Of a stretch of DNA of 63,502 nucleotides, positions 31,096-42,151 are shown in pieces; the stretch's first letter is position 1, and every line of letters starts with the position of its first letter. The notes beneath the pieces are model-generated. The model saw only the letters and a list, made by a program, of their open reading frames with translations. It was not told the DNA's origin and made no database searches. The stretch covers positions 16,033-79,534 of the forward strand of contig NZ_JADDIX010000068.1 in NCBI RefSeq assembly GCF_015070855.1, read 5' to 3'. The position numbers were made by a program, and so were the translations under genes. This DNA is from Pseudomonas lopnurensis (lineage in GTDB: Bacteria; Pseudomonadota; Gammaproteobacteria; Pseudomonadales; Pseudomonadaceae).

Positions 31096-31569
31096 TGCTT
31101 CTTGCTCCGTTGACTGCGTGCGGGCAGGTATTTACCAAGTGTTGATGACGGTTATGCGACAACCGTGCCACGGTTTTCGCCGATGACGGTTGTCTGCTGT
31201 CAACGTGCACGCATAGCGCCCGATTGCTGTCGTTAACAAACGGCGATTTATCCTTGACGTCCGCGACGCCGTTTCGCTCTTTGAGCGGGAATTCGCGATT
31301 TGATTCCCTGCTTTCGCAATCTCGGCCACTCGCCGTGGCCCGCCTGCCCATCCGAAATCCTGCCGGTTATGCTGGCCGCCCGTCAGCCACACGGAACCGG
31401 ATCATCGCGCCGAGGCCCGGGCTACGAGCGCAACGGGCCGCCCGACTTGGCGACCATGGCGCATCACCTCCTGTGTCGCCCGCCATATCCTGCCGCCGCC
31501 GATGAGCGCCGAGCTGCTGGCCCTGGTCAAATCGGTCGCGCCGTGGCCGCGCCGCGGCAGCCGAACGCT
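31096..31569. other. Gene-free interval with alternating hairpins
   Basis: No gene is supported. ACGGTT/AACCGT words alternate between 31148 and 31190 and could form mutually exclusive hairpins. AAACGGCG (31238-31245) pairs with CGCCGTTT (31267-31274). A short frame beginning MSAELLALVKSVAPWPRRG at 31502 looks protein-like for about 19 codons, but then degenerates over the neighbouring minus-strand gene; it may be a decayed gene end. Confidence 0.5.
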
Positions 31570-31692
31570 TCAGCAGGTGCCAAGCCCCAATTGCAGTAGC
31601 GCCAGCCCGCCGCGCTGCCAGCCCCACCAGGCGAACGCCGCCAGCAGGCCGAGCACGGCCACGGCCATGCCGCCGAGCCAGAACCGGCGCAT
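31570..31692 (-). CDS. Forty-residue membrane peptide coupled to MFS gene
   Basis: The frame encodes MRRFWLGGMAVAVLGLLAAF followed by AWWGWQRGGLALLQLGLGTC: a basic start, one membrane helix, and a glycine-rich tail ending in cysteine. Its ATG shares the A of the upstream MFS stop (TGATG), so it is likely translated by coupling. I recall similar short peptides ending LLQLG-type tails in other pseudomonads. Function unknown; it could be a small partner of the transporter. Confidence 0.6.
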   Translation of the reverse strand: MRRFWLGGMAVAVLGLLAAFAWWGWQRGGLALLQLGLGTC

Positions 31693-32906
31693 CAACCGGC
31701 CTGCGCCGCCGTGCGCAGCCGTTCGACCGGCTGCTCGCGGATCGGCCAGTTGAGCGCCGCAGCCATCAGGCTGAGGGCGATCGCGATCTGCCAGACCAGG
31801 TCGTAGCTGCCGGTGCGGTCGTACAGCCAGCCGCCCAGCCAGCCGCCGAAGAACGAACCGAGCTGGTGGAAGAGGAAAGCGATGCCGCCGAGCATGGACA
31901 GATTGCGTACGCCGAACATCGTCGCCACGGTGCCATTGGTCAGCGGCACCGTGGACAGCCACAGCAGGCCCATGGCGATGCCGAAGGCGTAGGCGCTCCA
32001 GACGCTCAGCGGCGCCAGCAGGAAGGCGGCGATCACCACCGCACGGATCAGGTAGAGCCCGGCCAGCAGCTTCGGCTTGGAATAGCAACTGCCCAGCCAA
32101 CCGGCGGTGTAGGTGCCCACCACGTTGAACAGTCCGACCAGCGCCAGCACCGTGGTGCCGACCTGTGCCGGCAGATGCTGATCGACCAGATAGGCCGGCA
32201 GGTGCAAACCGATGAATACCACCTGAAAGCCACAGACGAAGAAGCCCAGCGCCAGCAGGCGGAAGCCGGAATGCCCGGCCGCCTCACGCAGCGCCTCGCC
32301 GAGCGACTGCTGCGCACCGGGCGCGGCCGGGGTCTGCGCGGGGCTGCGCATCATCCCGGCGAGCGGCACGATCAGCGCGACCAGCAAACCCAGCGCCAGC
32401 AGCGCCGAGGACCAGCCCAGCCATTCGATCAGGCCCAGGCTGCCCGGCAGCATGATGAACTGGCCGAAAGAGCCCGCCGCGCTGGCGATGCCCATGGCCA
32501 TGCTGCGTTTCTGCGCAGGCACCGCGCGGCCGACCGCGCCGAGGATCACCGAGAAGGACGTACCGGAAAGCCCCAGCCCGATCAGCAGGCCGGCGCTCAG
32601 GGTCAGCGTCAGCGGCGAGTCGGAAACCGCCATCAACGCCAGTCCGATGGCGTAGAGAATCCCGCCGATCAGCACCGCACGCGCCACACCGAAGCGATCG
32701 GCCAGAGCCCCGGTCACCGGCTGCACCAGTCCCCAGATGAGGTTCTGCACGGCGATGGCGAAGGCGAACACCTCGCGCCCCCAGCCGAACTCGGCGCTCA
32801 TCGGCGGCAGGAACAGGCCGAAACCATGGCGGACGCCCAGGGAAATGGCGAGGATCAGCGAGCCACCGAAGAGCATCCAGACGCAATTGCGCCAAGCAGA
32901 AGTCAT
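31692..32906 (-). CDS. MFS transporter (monocarboxylate-porter-like)
   Basis: A 404-residue 12-helix transporter. SLGVRHGFGLFLPPMSAEFGWGREVF at the first helices and the GALADRFGVARAVLIGG loop place it with MFS permeases related to oxalate/formate and monocarboxylate porters. The substrate is unknown. The ATG at 32906 (MTSAWRNCVW) is preferred; an in-frame start at 33248 would read through the yejK start on the other strand. It is divergent from yejK by 214 bp. Confidence 0.9.
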   Translation of the reverse strand: MTSAWRNCVWMLFGGSLILAISLGVRHGFGLFLPPMSAEFGWGREVFAFAIAVQNLIWGLVQPVTGALADRFGVARAVLIGGILYAIGLALMAVSDSPLTLTLSAGLLIGLGLSGTSFSVILGAVGRAVPAQKRSMAMGIASAAGSFGQFIMLPGSLGLIEWLGWSSALLALGLLVALIVPLAGMMRSPAQTPAAPGAQQSLGEALREAAGHSGFRLLALGFFVCGFQVVFIGLHLPAYLVDQHLPAQVGTTVLALVGLFNVVGTYTAGWLGSCYSKPKLLAGLYLIRAVVIAAFLLAPLSVWSAYAFGIAMGLLWLSTVPLTNGTVATMFGVRNLSMLGGIAFLFHQLGSFFGGWLGGWLYDRTGSYDLVWQIAIALSLMAAALNWPIREQPVERLRTAAQAG

Positions 32907-33120
32907 GGAATCATTCCTGCGGGAAAAGGCGACCAGTTTACTCGGATTACGCTTCCTTTCGGCACCCCTATCCTGAGCTGCGAATCGGTATGCACAGGGG
33001 ACGCTTATAGAACCCGCGCTTTTCGTCCCGGATACGACCGGCTTCTTCGGGACGCAAGCCACGCAACGCCGGCTCTCGGGTAAACTGCCCCACCTGTTGC
33101 ATTCCAGCCGTGAGATCGCC

Positions 33121-34128
33121 ATGCCCATCCGCCATTGCATCGTCCACCTGATCGAGAAGAAACCCGACGGCACGCCCGCCGTGCTCCACGCCCGCGCTTC
33201 GGAGCTGGGCGAGTCGCAGGCCATGGAAAACCTGCTGGCCGACCTCAACGAGAGCTACAACGCCAAGCAGGGCAAGGCCTGGGGCTTCTTTCACGAGGAG
33301 TCGGGTGCCTACCCCTTCAGCGGTTGGCTGACGCAATACATGGAGGGCAATCGGGACTTCACCGCCTTCAGCCGGCAGGCGGTGGAGCACCTGCAGAAGC
33401 TGATGGAGGAATCCAACCTCTCCACCGGCGGCCACGTACTGTTCGCCCACTACCAGCAGGGCATGACCGATTACCTGGCCATCGCCCTGCTGCACCACAG
33501 CGAAGGCGTCACCGTCACCGAATCGCTGGACGTCGCCCCAGCCAGGCACCTGGACCTCGGCCAGTTGCATCTGGCCGCGCGGATCAACATTTCCGAGTGG
33601 CAGAACAACAAGCAGTCCAGGCAGTACATCTCCTTCATCAAGGGCAAGAACGGCAAGAAGGTCTCCGAGTACTTCCGCGACTTCATCGGCTGCCAGGAGG
33701 GCGTCGACGCGCCCGGCGAGACACGCACATTGCTCAAGGCCTTCAGCGATTTCGTCGAGAGCGAGGACCTGCCCGAAGAACAGGCCCGCGAGAAGACCAG
33801 CGCTCTGGTGGACTATGCCAGCAGCCAGGCCAAGCTGGGCCAGCCGATGACCCTGGAAGAGCTTTCCGGGGTGATCGACGAGGAGCGCCCCAAGGCCTTC
33901 TACGACCATATCCGCAACAAGGATTACGGTCTCTCGCCGGAGATTCCGCCGGACAAGCGCACCCTCAACCAGTTCCGCCGTTTCACCGGCCGCGCCGAGG
34001 GGCTGTCGATCAGCTTCGAATCGCACCTGCTGGGTTCGAAGATCGAGTACGACGAGGCCCGCGACATGCTGATCATCCGCCAGTTGCCGACCCAGTTGAC
34101 GGACCAGCTCAAGCGCCGCAAGGACTGA
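33121..34128 (+). CDS. yejK: YejK/NdpA nucleoid-associated protein
   Basis: A 335-residue protein of the NdpA family, recognised by [17 protein letters not shown] at the start and the central [16 protein letters not shown] and [27 protein letters not shown] blocks. Members are nucleoid-associated; the biochemical role is not settled. ATG at 33121, 18 bp before the PPK2 gene, suggesting co-transcription. Confidence 0.92.
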   Translation: MPIRHCIVHLIEKKPDGTPAVLHARASELGESQAMENLLADLNESYNAKQGKAWGFFHEESGAYPFSGWLTQYMEGNRDFTAFSRQAVEHLQKLMEESNLSTGGHVLFAHYQQGMTDYLAIALLHHSEGVTVTESLDVAPARHLDLGQLHLAARINISEWQNNKQSRQYISFIKGKNGKKVSEYFRDFIGCQEGVDAPGETRTLLKAFSDFVESEDLPEEQAREKTSALVDYASSQAKLGQPMTLEELSGVIDEERPKAFYDHIRNKDYGLSPEIPPDKRTLNQFRRFTGRAEGLSISFESHLLGSKIEYDEARDMLIIRQLPTQLTDQLKRRKD

Positions 34129-34146
34129 CGCAACCCAGGAACCGCC

Positions 34147-34965
34147 ATGCGCCTGCCCGACGCCGTTCTCGACGATTGCCTGTGCGACCCGGCCGCGCCG
34201 CTGGCGCGAGATCCGGCGCGCCAGTACGGCCTCGACAAGGCCCAGGCGCAAGAGCAACTGGGCGCGCTGAAAGCCTGGCTGCGCGAGCGGCAGACCATGC
34301 TCTGGGCCAATCGTCGGGAGGCTTTGCTGCTGGTGCTGCAGGGGCCCGACTGCGCCGGCAAGAACGGCGTCATCCGTCGCGTGCTCGGCGGCCTCGACCC
34401 GCTGGGCCTGGCGCCCTGCAGCTTCCAGGCGCCGAGCGAGGACGAACGCCGCCACGATGTCCTCTGGCGCTACCGTCAGCGCCTACCCGCGCCGGGCCTG
34501 CTCGGCGTGTTCAACCGCAGCTACTACGAGGCCTTGGTCAGCGATCTGCGCGACGGGTTGTGCCGCGATGAAGATATTCCACAACGACGGATCGCGATCG
34601 CAACCTTCGAGCGGCAACTGCCGGCGCTGCGGATCCATCCGCTGAAGTGCTACCTGCAGATATCGGTGGATGAACAGAAACGTCGGCTGCATCAGCGTCT
34701 CGAACGGCCCGACAAACGCTGGAAACTGGCCCTGGACGACCTGCAAGGGCATCGCGACTTCGCCCAGCGCCAGGCCTGCTGGGCCGACGTGCTGAGCGCC
34801 AGCCACGGCGGCGGTGCGCCCTGGTACGTGGTGCCCGCCGATCACCGCTGGCTGCGCGACCTGATCGTCGCCAGCCTGCTGGCCCGCGAATTCGAATGCC
34901 TGGCGCTCGACTGGCCGACGCATCCGGCGCCGTTCAGCCACGAGGATCTGGAGCGCATCCGCTGA
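34147..34965 (+). CDS. PPK2-family polyphosphate:nucleotide phosphotransferase
   Basis: A 272-residue P-loop kinase. Walker A is GPDCAGKNG (residues 66-74), where most relatives have G-D-AAGK-G. The second motif FNRSYYE is at residues 122-128, and SFQAPSEDERRHDVLWR matches the class III PPK2 lid region. Class III enzymes phosphorylate AMP and ADP from polyphosphate. The cysteine replacing alanine in the P-loop is unusual. ATG start, right after yejK. Confidence 0.85.
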   Translation: MRLPDAVLDDCLCDPAAPLARDPARQYGLDKAQAQEQLGALKAWLRERQTMLWANRREALLLVLQGPDCAGKNGVIRRVLGGLDPLGLAPCSFQAPSEDERRHDVLWRYRQRLPAPGLLGVFNRSYYEALVSDLRDGLCRDEDIPQRRIAIATFERQLPALRIHPLKCYLQISVDEQKRRLHQRLERPDKRWKLALDDLQGHRDFAQRQACWADVLSASHGGGAPWYVVPADHRWLRDLIVASLLAREFECLALDWPTHPAPFSHEDLERIR

Positions 34966-35045
34966 ACGGGCTGCGTCTGCGGTAAGGCCTGCGAGCAGAT
35001 CGAAAGCATCGCCCCAGGGGCCTCACGGAAGAAATGAACAGTGCT

Positions 35046-35984
35046 TCAACGCGCCTCGATGCGATAACCGATGCGCGGAAAATGCACATGCACGACACCC
35101 GCCCGGTCATCGGTGCGGCGCAGGATCGACTCCTCGACACCGGCGAAGACCAGCTCACCCTCGACCGGATCGGCACCGTAGTCCACCGCACAGATCGCCA
35201 CCCGTTGCCCCTCGTGGAAACCGTTGGGCTCGACGAAAGGCTCCTCCGGCACGGCGACCGGCTCCGCCTCGCGCGCCATGCGCAGCGCCTCTTCGGCAGA
35301 CAGCTCGCTGTGCGAGCCATGGCCGACGCCCAGCACCTTGTCCAGCCAGACGCGGATCTCCGGGTAGTCGTCCACCAATGGCGCGGTCACCGGGGTAGCG
35401 CGCAGGAACCACAGGCAGTGGGCAACCGAGAAATCGGCCAACGATGGCGCGCTGCCGAAGAGAAACTCGCCCTCCTCGCGGGCCAGCTGTTGCTGCAGGC
35501 GCGCCATGAAGACGGGCCAGTCGTTCTTCGCCTGCTCCAGTGGTACGCGGGTCACCGTACCGTTACCGAACAGCTGCGCGCGATCCTTGCTGAATACCTG
35601 GACGAACTCCCTGGGCGCCTGGGCGAAGCGCAGGGCCATGGATTCGGGCTGGAAAACCAGGCTCACCGCATTGAGGAACAGCACCGAATCGGCCCACTGC
35701 GCCAGCGCCGCGACGTTGAACTCCCCACCCTCGGGAAACAGCGCCGGCGTGGCCTTTTGCGCCTCCAGGCGGCGGGCGATCAGTGCAGTGTCGCAATAGA
35801 TGTCGGCACCGACCTGCAGCACCGGCGTACGGCGGTAGCCACCGGTCAGCGCGGTCAGATCCGGCTTGGGCATGACCGGCGGGATCATCACCGAGCGCCA
35901 GGACAGTTGCTTGAACCCCAGCATCAGACGCGCCTTCTCGGCGAACGGCGAGGTGGGATAGTGGTGCAGGATCAGCTCGTGCAT
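35046..35984 (-). CDS. Glutathione S-transferase-like protein with extra C-terminal domain
   Basis: A 312-residue protein. The N-terminal thioredoxin-like domain (ILHHYPTSPFAEKARLML, then YRRTPVLQVGADIYCDTALIAR) and the helical GST domain (to about residue 225) are clear. A further beta-rich segment of about 75 residues (VEPNGFHEGQRVAICAVDYG to the end) exceeds the normal GST length of 200-220. No substrate is known. ATG start; single gene. Confidence 0.82.
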   Translation of the reverse strand: MHELILHHYPTSPFAEKARLMLGFKQLSWRSVMIPPVMPKPDLTALTGGYRRTPVLQVGADIYCDTALIARRLEAQKATPALFPEGGEFNVAALAQWADSVLFLNAVSLVFQPESMALRFAQAPREFVQVFSKDRAQLFGNGTVTRVPLEQAKNDWPVFMARLQQQLAREEGEFLFGSAPSLADFSVAHCLWFLRATPVTAPLVDDYPEIRVWLDKVLGVGHGSHSELSAEEALRMAREAEPVAVPEEPFVEPNGFHEGQRVAICAVDYGADPVEGELVFAGVEESILRRTDDRAGVVHVHFPRIGYRIEAR

Positions 35985-36065
35985 GACAGCGCTCCGCCAG
36001 ATTTTCTTATCGAGGTTCGAGAGCCGTCAGCTTAGACGGTCCGTCCAGCCGAGCCTACCGACTGA

Positions 36066-38054
<1,989 letters not shown>

Positions 38055-38075
38055 GAGCCTGTCCTGAGGATGCAG

Positions 38076-38148
38076 GGTGGGCTTCAGCCCACCGAGCTAC
38101 GACAGCGCGGTATCTGGTGGGCTGAAGCGGAACGCCGCCTGGCCCACC
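38076..38148. repeat. GGTGGGCTTCAGCCCACC hairpin repeats
   Basis: Two related hairpins after mltF: GGTGGGCTTCAGCCCACC at 38076-38093, and GGTGGGCTGAAGC...GGCCCACC at about 38116-38148. They belong to a common pseudomonad intergenic repeat type; a fragment recurs near 63420. Confidence 0.65.
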
Positions 38149-38265
38149 CTGTGCCTGGCGATGCTTCAGGGTAGCGACACGGCCTTACCTGCCGACCCGG
38201 CAACACCCACGACGCCGGCCGGCGCGCTATCCTTGCCCTTCCGTTGAATGCCTGAGGAGATTCCC

Positions 38266-38946
38266 ATGAGCAAGACCGCACTCGTCATCGGCGCCTCCCG
38301 GGGCCTGGGTCTCGGCCTGGTCGAGCAGTTGAGCGACGCCGGCTGGCAGGTGATCGCCAGCGTGCGTGACCCGCAGCATGCCACAGGCCTGAAGGCCGTG
38401 CCCGGCGTGCGCATCGAGGCGCTGGACGTCACCGATGCCGCCGGCATCGAGGCACTGGCCGAACGCCTGGCGGGCATGCAATTGGATCTATTGCACATCA
38501 ACGCCGGCATCGCCGGGCCGAAGAACAAGCCGGCGAGCCAGGCCAGCCGCGACGAGATCGGCGAGCTGTTCGCCACCAATGCCGTGGCACCGATCCGCCT
38601 GGCCGAACGCCTACTGCCGCTGGTGAACCCGAACAGCGGGGTGATCGCCTTCATGAGCTCGATCATGGGCAGCGTGGAATCCGGACCGGGCATGGGCATG
38701 GCGCTCTATGGCGCCAGCAAGACGGCCCTCAACCACCTGACGCGCAGCTTCGCCGCCGAGCTGGGCGAAACCGGCATCAGCGTACTGTCACTGCATCCCG
38801 GCTGGGTGCGCACCGACATGGGCGGCGATGAAGCGCCGCTGGACGTGGCGACCAGCTGCAAGGGACTGGTCGAGCAGGTGACGCAGGCAGCCGGCCAGGG
38901 TGGACATCGCTTCATCGACTACCAGGGCGACAGGCTGCCCTGGTAG
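38266..38946 (+). CDS. Short-chain dehydrogenase/reductase
   Basis: A 226-residue SDR of the sniffer/CsgA-like type. The cofactor loop GASRGLGLG begins at residue 9, the NAG motif is in HINAGIAG, and the catalytic YxxxK is in ALYGASKTAL. Substrate unknown. The ATG at 38266 has GAGGAG 6 nt upstream. It stands alone between repeat-rich gaps. Confidence 0.9.
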   Translation: MSKTALVIGASRGLGLGLVEQLSDAGWQVIASVRDPQHATGLKAVPGVRIEALDVTDAAGIEALAERLAGMQLDLLHINAGIAGPKNKPASQASRDEIGELFATNAVAPIRLAERLLPLVNPNSGVIAFMSSIMGSVESGPGMGMALYGASKTALNHLTRSFAAELGETGISVLSLHPGWVRTDMGGDEAPLDVATSCKGLVEQVTQAAGQGGHRFIDYQGDRLPW

Positions 38947-39016
38947 GGCCCGCAGCCATGCTTCGGCAAATGCTGGCAAAATCCGCCGAATGGTTTATCT
39001 TTCCAGCCGCGTTTCG

Positions 39017-39065
39017 CGCCCCCGACTAGGCGTCCCCGACTAGACGTCCCCGACTAGGCGTCCCC
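39017..39065. repeat. 14-bp tandem repeat (CGTCCCCGACTAGR)
   Basis: About three and a half copies of a 14-bp unit, CGTCCCCGACTAGG or CGTCCCCGACTAGA, between the SDR gene and the deaminase gene. Probably a length-variable minisatellite. Confidence 0.85.
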
Positions 39066-39135
39066 CTGGATCAGCAGACAGGGCATAACTGAGCTGGCTC
39101 GTTTCTGAACCCCACACTTTCAGGAGAAGCCGGCC

Positions 39136-40491
39136 ATGTCCGCTACCCGTATCTGGATCAAGAACCCTCTCGCCATCTTCACCGCGAACCAGCAGGACGC
39201 CGCCGGCGGGCTGGTGATCGAAAATGGCGTGATCGTCGAACTGCTCGGCGCCGGCCAGGCGCCGGCCACGCCGGTGGACAGCAGCTTCGATGCCCGCGAG
39301 CACGTCGTGCTGCCGGGGCTGGTCAATACGCATCATCACTTCTACCAGACCCTTACCCGCGCCTGGGGCCCGGTGGTCAACGAGCCGCTGTTCGACTGGC
39401 TGCTGACGCTCTATCCCGTCTGGGCCCGGCTGACGCCCCGGCAACTGGCGCTCGCCAGCAAAGTGGCCCTCGCCGAACTGCTGCTCTCGGGCTGCACCAC
39501 GGCGGCCGACCACCACTACCTGTTTCCCGCCGGACTGGATGAGGCCATCGACATCCAGGTCGAAGCGGTACGGGAATTGGGCATGCGTGCCATGCTGACC
39601 CGCGGCTCGATGAACCTGGGCAAGCACGACGGCGGACTGCCCTGCCAGAGCGTGGTGCAGACTGCCGAGGTGATCCTCGCCGACAGCGAGCGCCTGATCG
39701 ACCGCTACCATGAGCGCGGCGACGGTGCGCAGATCCAGATCGCCCTGGCGCCCTGCTCGCCCTTCTCGGTCACCACCGACATCATGCGCGCCAGCGCCGA
39801 GATGGCCGAAAAGCGCGACGTGCGCCTGCATACCCACCTGGCCGAGACGCTGGACGAGCAGGAGTTCTGTGCGCAGCGCTTCGGCATGCGCACCGTGGAC
39901 TACCTGCAAAGCGTCGGCTGGCTGGGACCGCGGACCTGGCTGGCACATGGCATCCATTTCAACCAGGTCGAAATCCACCGGCTGGGCGCGGCCGGCGTCG
40001 GCATCTGCCATTGCCCGAGTTCCAACATGCGCCTGGCCTCGGGTATCTGCCACACCCTGGAACTCGAGGCAAAGGGCGCCACCATCGGCCTGGGCGTCGA
40101 CGGCTCGGCGTCCAACGACGCCTCGAACATGATGCTCGAAGCGCGCCAGGCGCTGTTCATCCAGCGCTTGCGCTATGGCGCGCAGGCGATCACCCCGGAA
40201 AAGGTGCTCGGCTGGGCGACCCGCGGCTCGGCGCGCCTGCTCGGGCGCAGCGACATCGGCGAGCTGGCCATCGGCAAGCAGGCCGACCTGGCGCTGTTCA
40301 AGCTCGACGAACTGCGCTTTTCCGGCAGCCACGACCCCATCGCCGCGCTGCTGCTGTGCGGCGCCGACCGTGCCGACCGGGTGATGATCGGCGGCGAGTG
40401 GCGCGTGATCGATGGCCAGATCGAGGGCCTGGACATCGCCGGGCTGATCGCCGACCACAGCCAGGCGGCACGCCGACTGATCGCCGGCTGA
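39136..40491 (+). CDS. 8-oxoguanine deaminase-like amidohydrolase
   Basis: A 451-residue zinc amidohydrolase. LPGLVNTHHHFYQTLTRAW holds the first metal ligands, HTHLAETLDEQ the next histidine, and GLGVDGSASNDASNMMLEAR the catalytic aspartate. As I remember it, the P. aeruginosa protein PA0142 of this type deaminates 8-oxoguanine to urate. It resembles hydroxyatrazine-type hydrolases too, so the substrate is inferred. ATG start with GGAG 10 nt upstream. It heads the purine locus and would feed urate directly into the pathway below. Confidence 0.85.
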   Translation: MSATRIWIKNPLAIFTANQQDAAGGLVIENGVIVELLGAGQAPATPVDSSFDAREHVVLPGLVNTHHHFYQTLTRAWGPVVNEPLFDWLLTLYPVWARLTPRQLALASKVALAELLLSGCTTAADHHYLFPAGLDEAIDIQVEAVRELGMRAMLTRGSMNLGKHDGGLPCQSVVQTAEVILADSERLIDRYHERGDGAQIQIALAPCSPFSVTTDIMRASAEMAEKRDVRLHTHLAETLDEQEFCAQRFGMRTVDYLQSVGWLGPRTWLAHGIHFNQVEIHRLGAAGVGICHCPSSNMRLASGICHTLELEAKGATIGLGVDGSASNDASNMMLEARQALFIQRLRYGAQAITPEKVLGWATRGSARLLGRSDIGELAIGKQADLALFKLDELRFSGSHDPIAALLLCGADRADRVMIGGEWRVIDGQIEGLDIAGLIADHSQAARRLIAG

Positions 40492-40574
40492 AGGCCCAGG
40501 GGCGGCTCCCGTTTCGTCGCGAGCGGCGTTGCCGCGCCAAACGGCGCCACAGGCCGCAGGCAATGGTTGCTTTC

Positions 40575-40686
40575 GTAGGGTGGATGGCCGAAGCCATCCA
40601 CGCGGATGCGACGCCTGATCTTGCGCACGAGGCGTACCCATGCATGCCCCGCGTGGAAAATCGCTTCGCGAGTTTTCCACCCTACC
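40575..40686 (-). repeat. Two-hairpin REPIN-like repeat, copy 1
   Basis: Hairpin GTAGGGTGGATGGCC/GAAGCCATCCACG, about 40 bp of linker, then hairpin CGTGGAAAATCGC...GAGTTTTCCACCCTAC. Its reverse complement aligns along its length with 49563-49674. An extra single-hairpin copy follows at 40709-40744. Confidence 0.85.
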
Positions 40687-40886
40687 GCAGCGCACCCGCC
40701 AGGTGGGCGTAGGGTGGATGGCCGAAGCCATCCACGCGGATGCGGCACCTGGTCCTGCACCCGAGCCCCCACCAGTCCCGTAGCTGCACCCTCTCGGGGC
40801 GTGACAGGCACCCGACGCACCAAGGAGAATCTCCCGAAGCGCAACGAGCGGACCCCGCACGCCGCTTTTCCACGCAGCAGGCGTTT

Positions 40887-40902
40887 TTGTCTAGTTGGTC
40901 AG
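40887..40902 (+). promoter_or_regulatory. TTG-N8-GTCAG operator-like site before BMP gene (weak)
   Basis: TTGTCTAGTTGGTCAG keeps the ends and spacing of the stronger sites at 43202, 43225 and 50701 but has a poor left half. A possible promoter TTGTCT (40887-40892), 18 bp, TACTAC (40911-40916) overlaps it. Confidence 0.4.
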
Positions 40903-40969
40903 CTTTTTGCTACTACGCTTTCAGCCAAAACCATGCTTTGCCAGCAAAACCAGAAGGAGCGTCACCCCC

Positions 40970-42052
40970 ATGCAGAAACACACACGGAAAAACATGCTGC
41001 GTGCCCTGGCCGCAGCGATCGGCTTCAGCGCGACCCTCAGCGCATCGGCAGCCGACCCGCTGAAGGTCGGCTTCGTCTACATCGGCCCGATCGGCGACCA
41101 CGGCTGGACCTACCAGCACGAACAGGGCCGCAAGTACCTGGAAGAGAAGCTCGGCGACAAGGTTCAGACCAGTTTCGTCGAGAACGTGCCCGAGGGTGCC
41201 GACGCCGAGCGGGTGATCCGCAACATGGCCAAGGGTGACTATGACCTGATCTTCACCACGTCGTTCGGGTACATGAACCCGACGATCAAGGTCGCCAAGC
41301 AGTTCCCCGACGTCACCTTCGAGCACGCCACCGGCTACAAGCAGGACAAGAACGTCGGCACCTACCTGACCCGCTCCTACGAAGGCCGCTACGTCGGCGG
41401 CTTCCTCGCAGCGAAGATGACCAAGACCAAGAAGGTCGGCTACATCGCCTCGTTCCCGATCCCGGAAGTGATCCGTGACATCAACGCCATCCAGCTGGCG
41501 CTGGACAAATACAACCCCGGCACCGAGGTCAAGGTCGTCTGGGTCAACACCTGGTTCGATCCGGGCAAGGAAGCCGATGCCGCCAACGCGCTGATCGACC
41601 AGGGCGTCGACGTGGTCTTCCAGCACACCGACAGCCCGGCGCCGATCCAGGCCGCCGAGCGCCGTGGCGCCTACTCCGTCGGCTACGCTTCGGACATGGC
41701 CCACTTCGGACCGAAAGCGGTGCTGACCTCCATCGTCAACGACTGGGGCCCGCATTACGCCAAGTCCGCCGAAGCCGTGATGGCCGGCACCTGGAAATCC
41801 GAGGACTTCTGGGGCGGCCTGGCGCAGGACAGCATCAGCCTGCCGATCAGCGACCTGGTGCCGGCCGACGTCAAGGCCGAGGCCGAGCAGATCATCGCCA
41901 GCATCAAGAGCGGCGAGTTCCACCCGTTCACCGGCCCGATCAAGGACCAGTCCGGCGAGGTGCGCATCGCCGAAGGCCAGACCGCGACCATCAAGGACCT
42001 GGCTTCGATGAATTACTACGTCGAAGGCATCAAGGCCGAGTTGCCCAAATAA
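40970..42052 (+). CDS. BMP-family (PnrA-like) ABC transporter substrate-binding protein
   Basis: A 360-residue periplasmic binding protein of the basic membrane protein family. A signal peptide (basic MQKHTRK, then a hydrophobic core) is cleaved near SASA-ADP, and the mature part starts LKVGFVYIGPIGDHGWTY. Relatives bind purine nucleosides or bases. The usual ATPase and permease genes are not next to it. ATG at 40970 with AAGGAG 10 nt upstream. Its setting among purine genes supports a purine-type ligand. Confidence 0.9.
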   Translation: MQKHTRKNMLRALAAAIGFSATLSASAADPLKVGFVYIGPIGDHGWTYQHEQGRKYLEEKLGDKVQTSFVENVPEGADAERVIRNMAKGDYDLIFTTSFGYMNPTIKVAKQFPDVTFEHATGYKQDKNVGTYLTRSYEGRYVGGFLAAKMTKTKKVGYIASFPIPEVIRDINAIQLALDKYNPGTEVKVVWVNTWFDPGKEADAANALIDQGVDVVFQHTDSPAPIQAAERRGAYSVGYASDMAHFGPKAVLTSIVNDWGPHYAKSAEAVMAGTWKSEDFWGGLAQDSISLPISDLVPADVKAEAEQIIASIKSGEFHPFTGPIKDQSGEVRIAEGQTATIKDLASMNYYVEGIKAELPK

Positions 42053-42060
42053 GCGCTGAG

Positions 42061-42131
42061 CTGGAAGCCTGAAGCTGGAAGCCAGCCGTGCCTGCTTCAG
42101 GCTTCAGGCTTCAGGCTTCAGGCTTCAGGCT
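42061..42131. repeat. GCTTCAG heptamer tandem repeat within a hairpin repeat
   Basis: Five exact tandem GCTTCAG units at 42094-42128. The preceding CTGGAAGCCTGAAGCTGGAAGCC (42061-42083) holds the complementary words, so the two can pair. It ends 24 bp before the dioxygenase start. Confidence 0.85.
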
Positions 42132-42151
42132 GCGATCCAAGGTATTCCGAA

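Larger units (their letters stand above)
40492..40969. other. Gene-free interval made of dispersed repeats, then BMP gene leader
   Basis: No gene is supported. From left to right it holds a half-repeat (40508-40550) matching 15288-15330, a 112-bp two-hairpin repeat (40575-40686), a single hairpin copy (40709-40744), and about 220 bp of unique sequence with the promoter region of the BMP-family gene. Confidence 0.7.

Noticed and set aside
31502-31569. Gene starting MSAELLALVKSVAPWPRRG
   Set aside because: Only the first 19 or so codons look protein-like and the rest overlaps a better-supported gene on the other strand; at most a gene remnant.
42094-42128. Heptamer array as a possible CRISPR
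   Set aside because: Units are contiguous 7-mers without spacers, and no cas genes are nearby.
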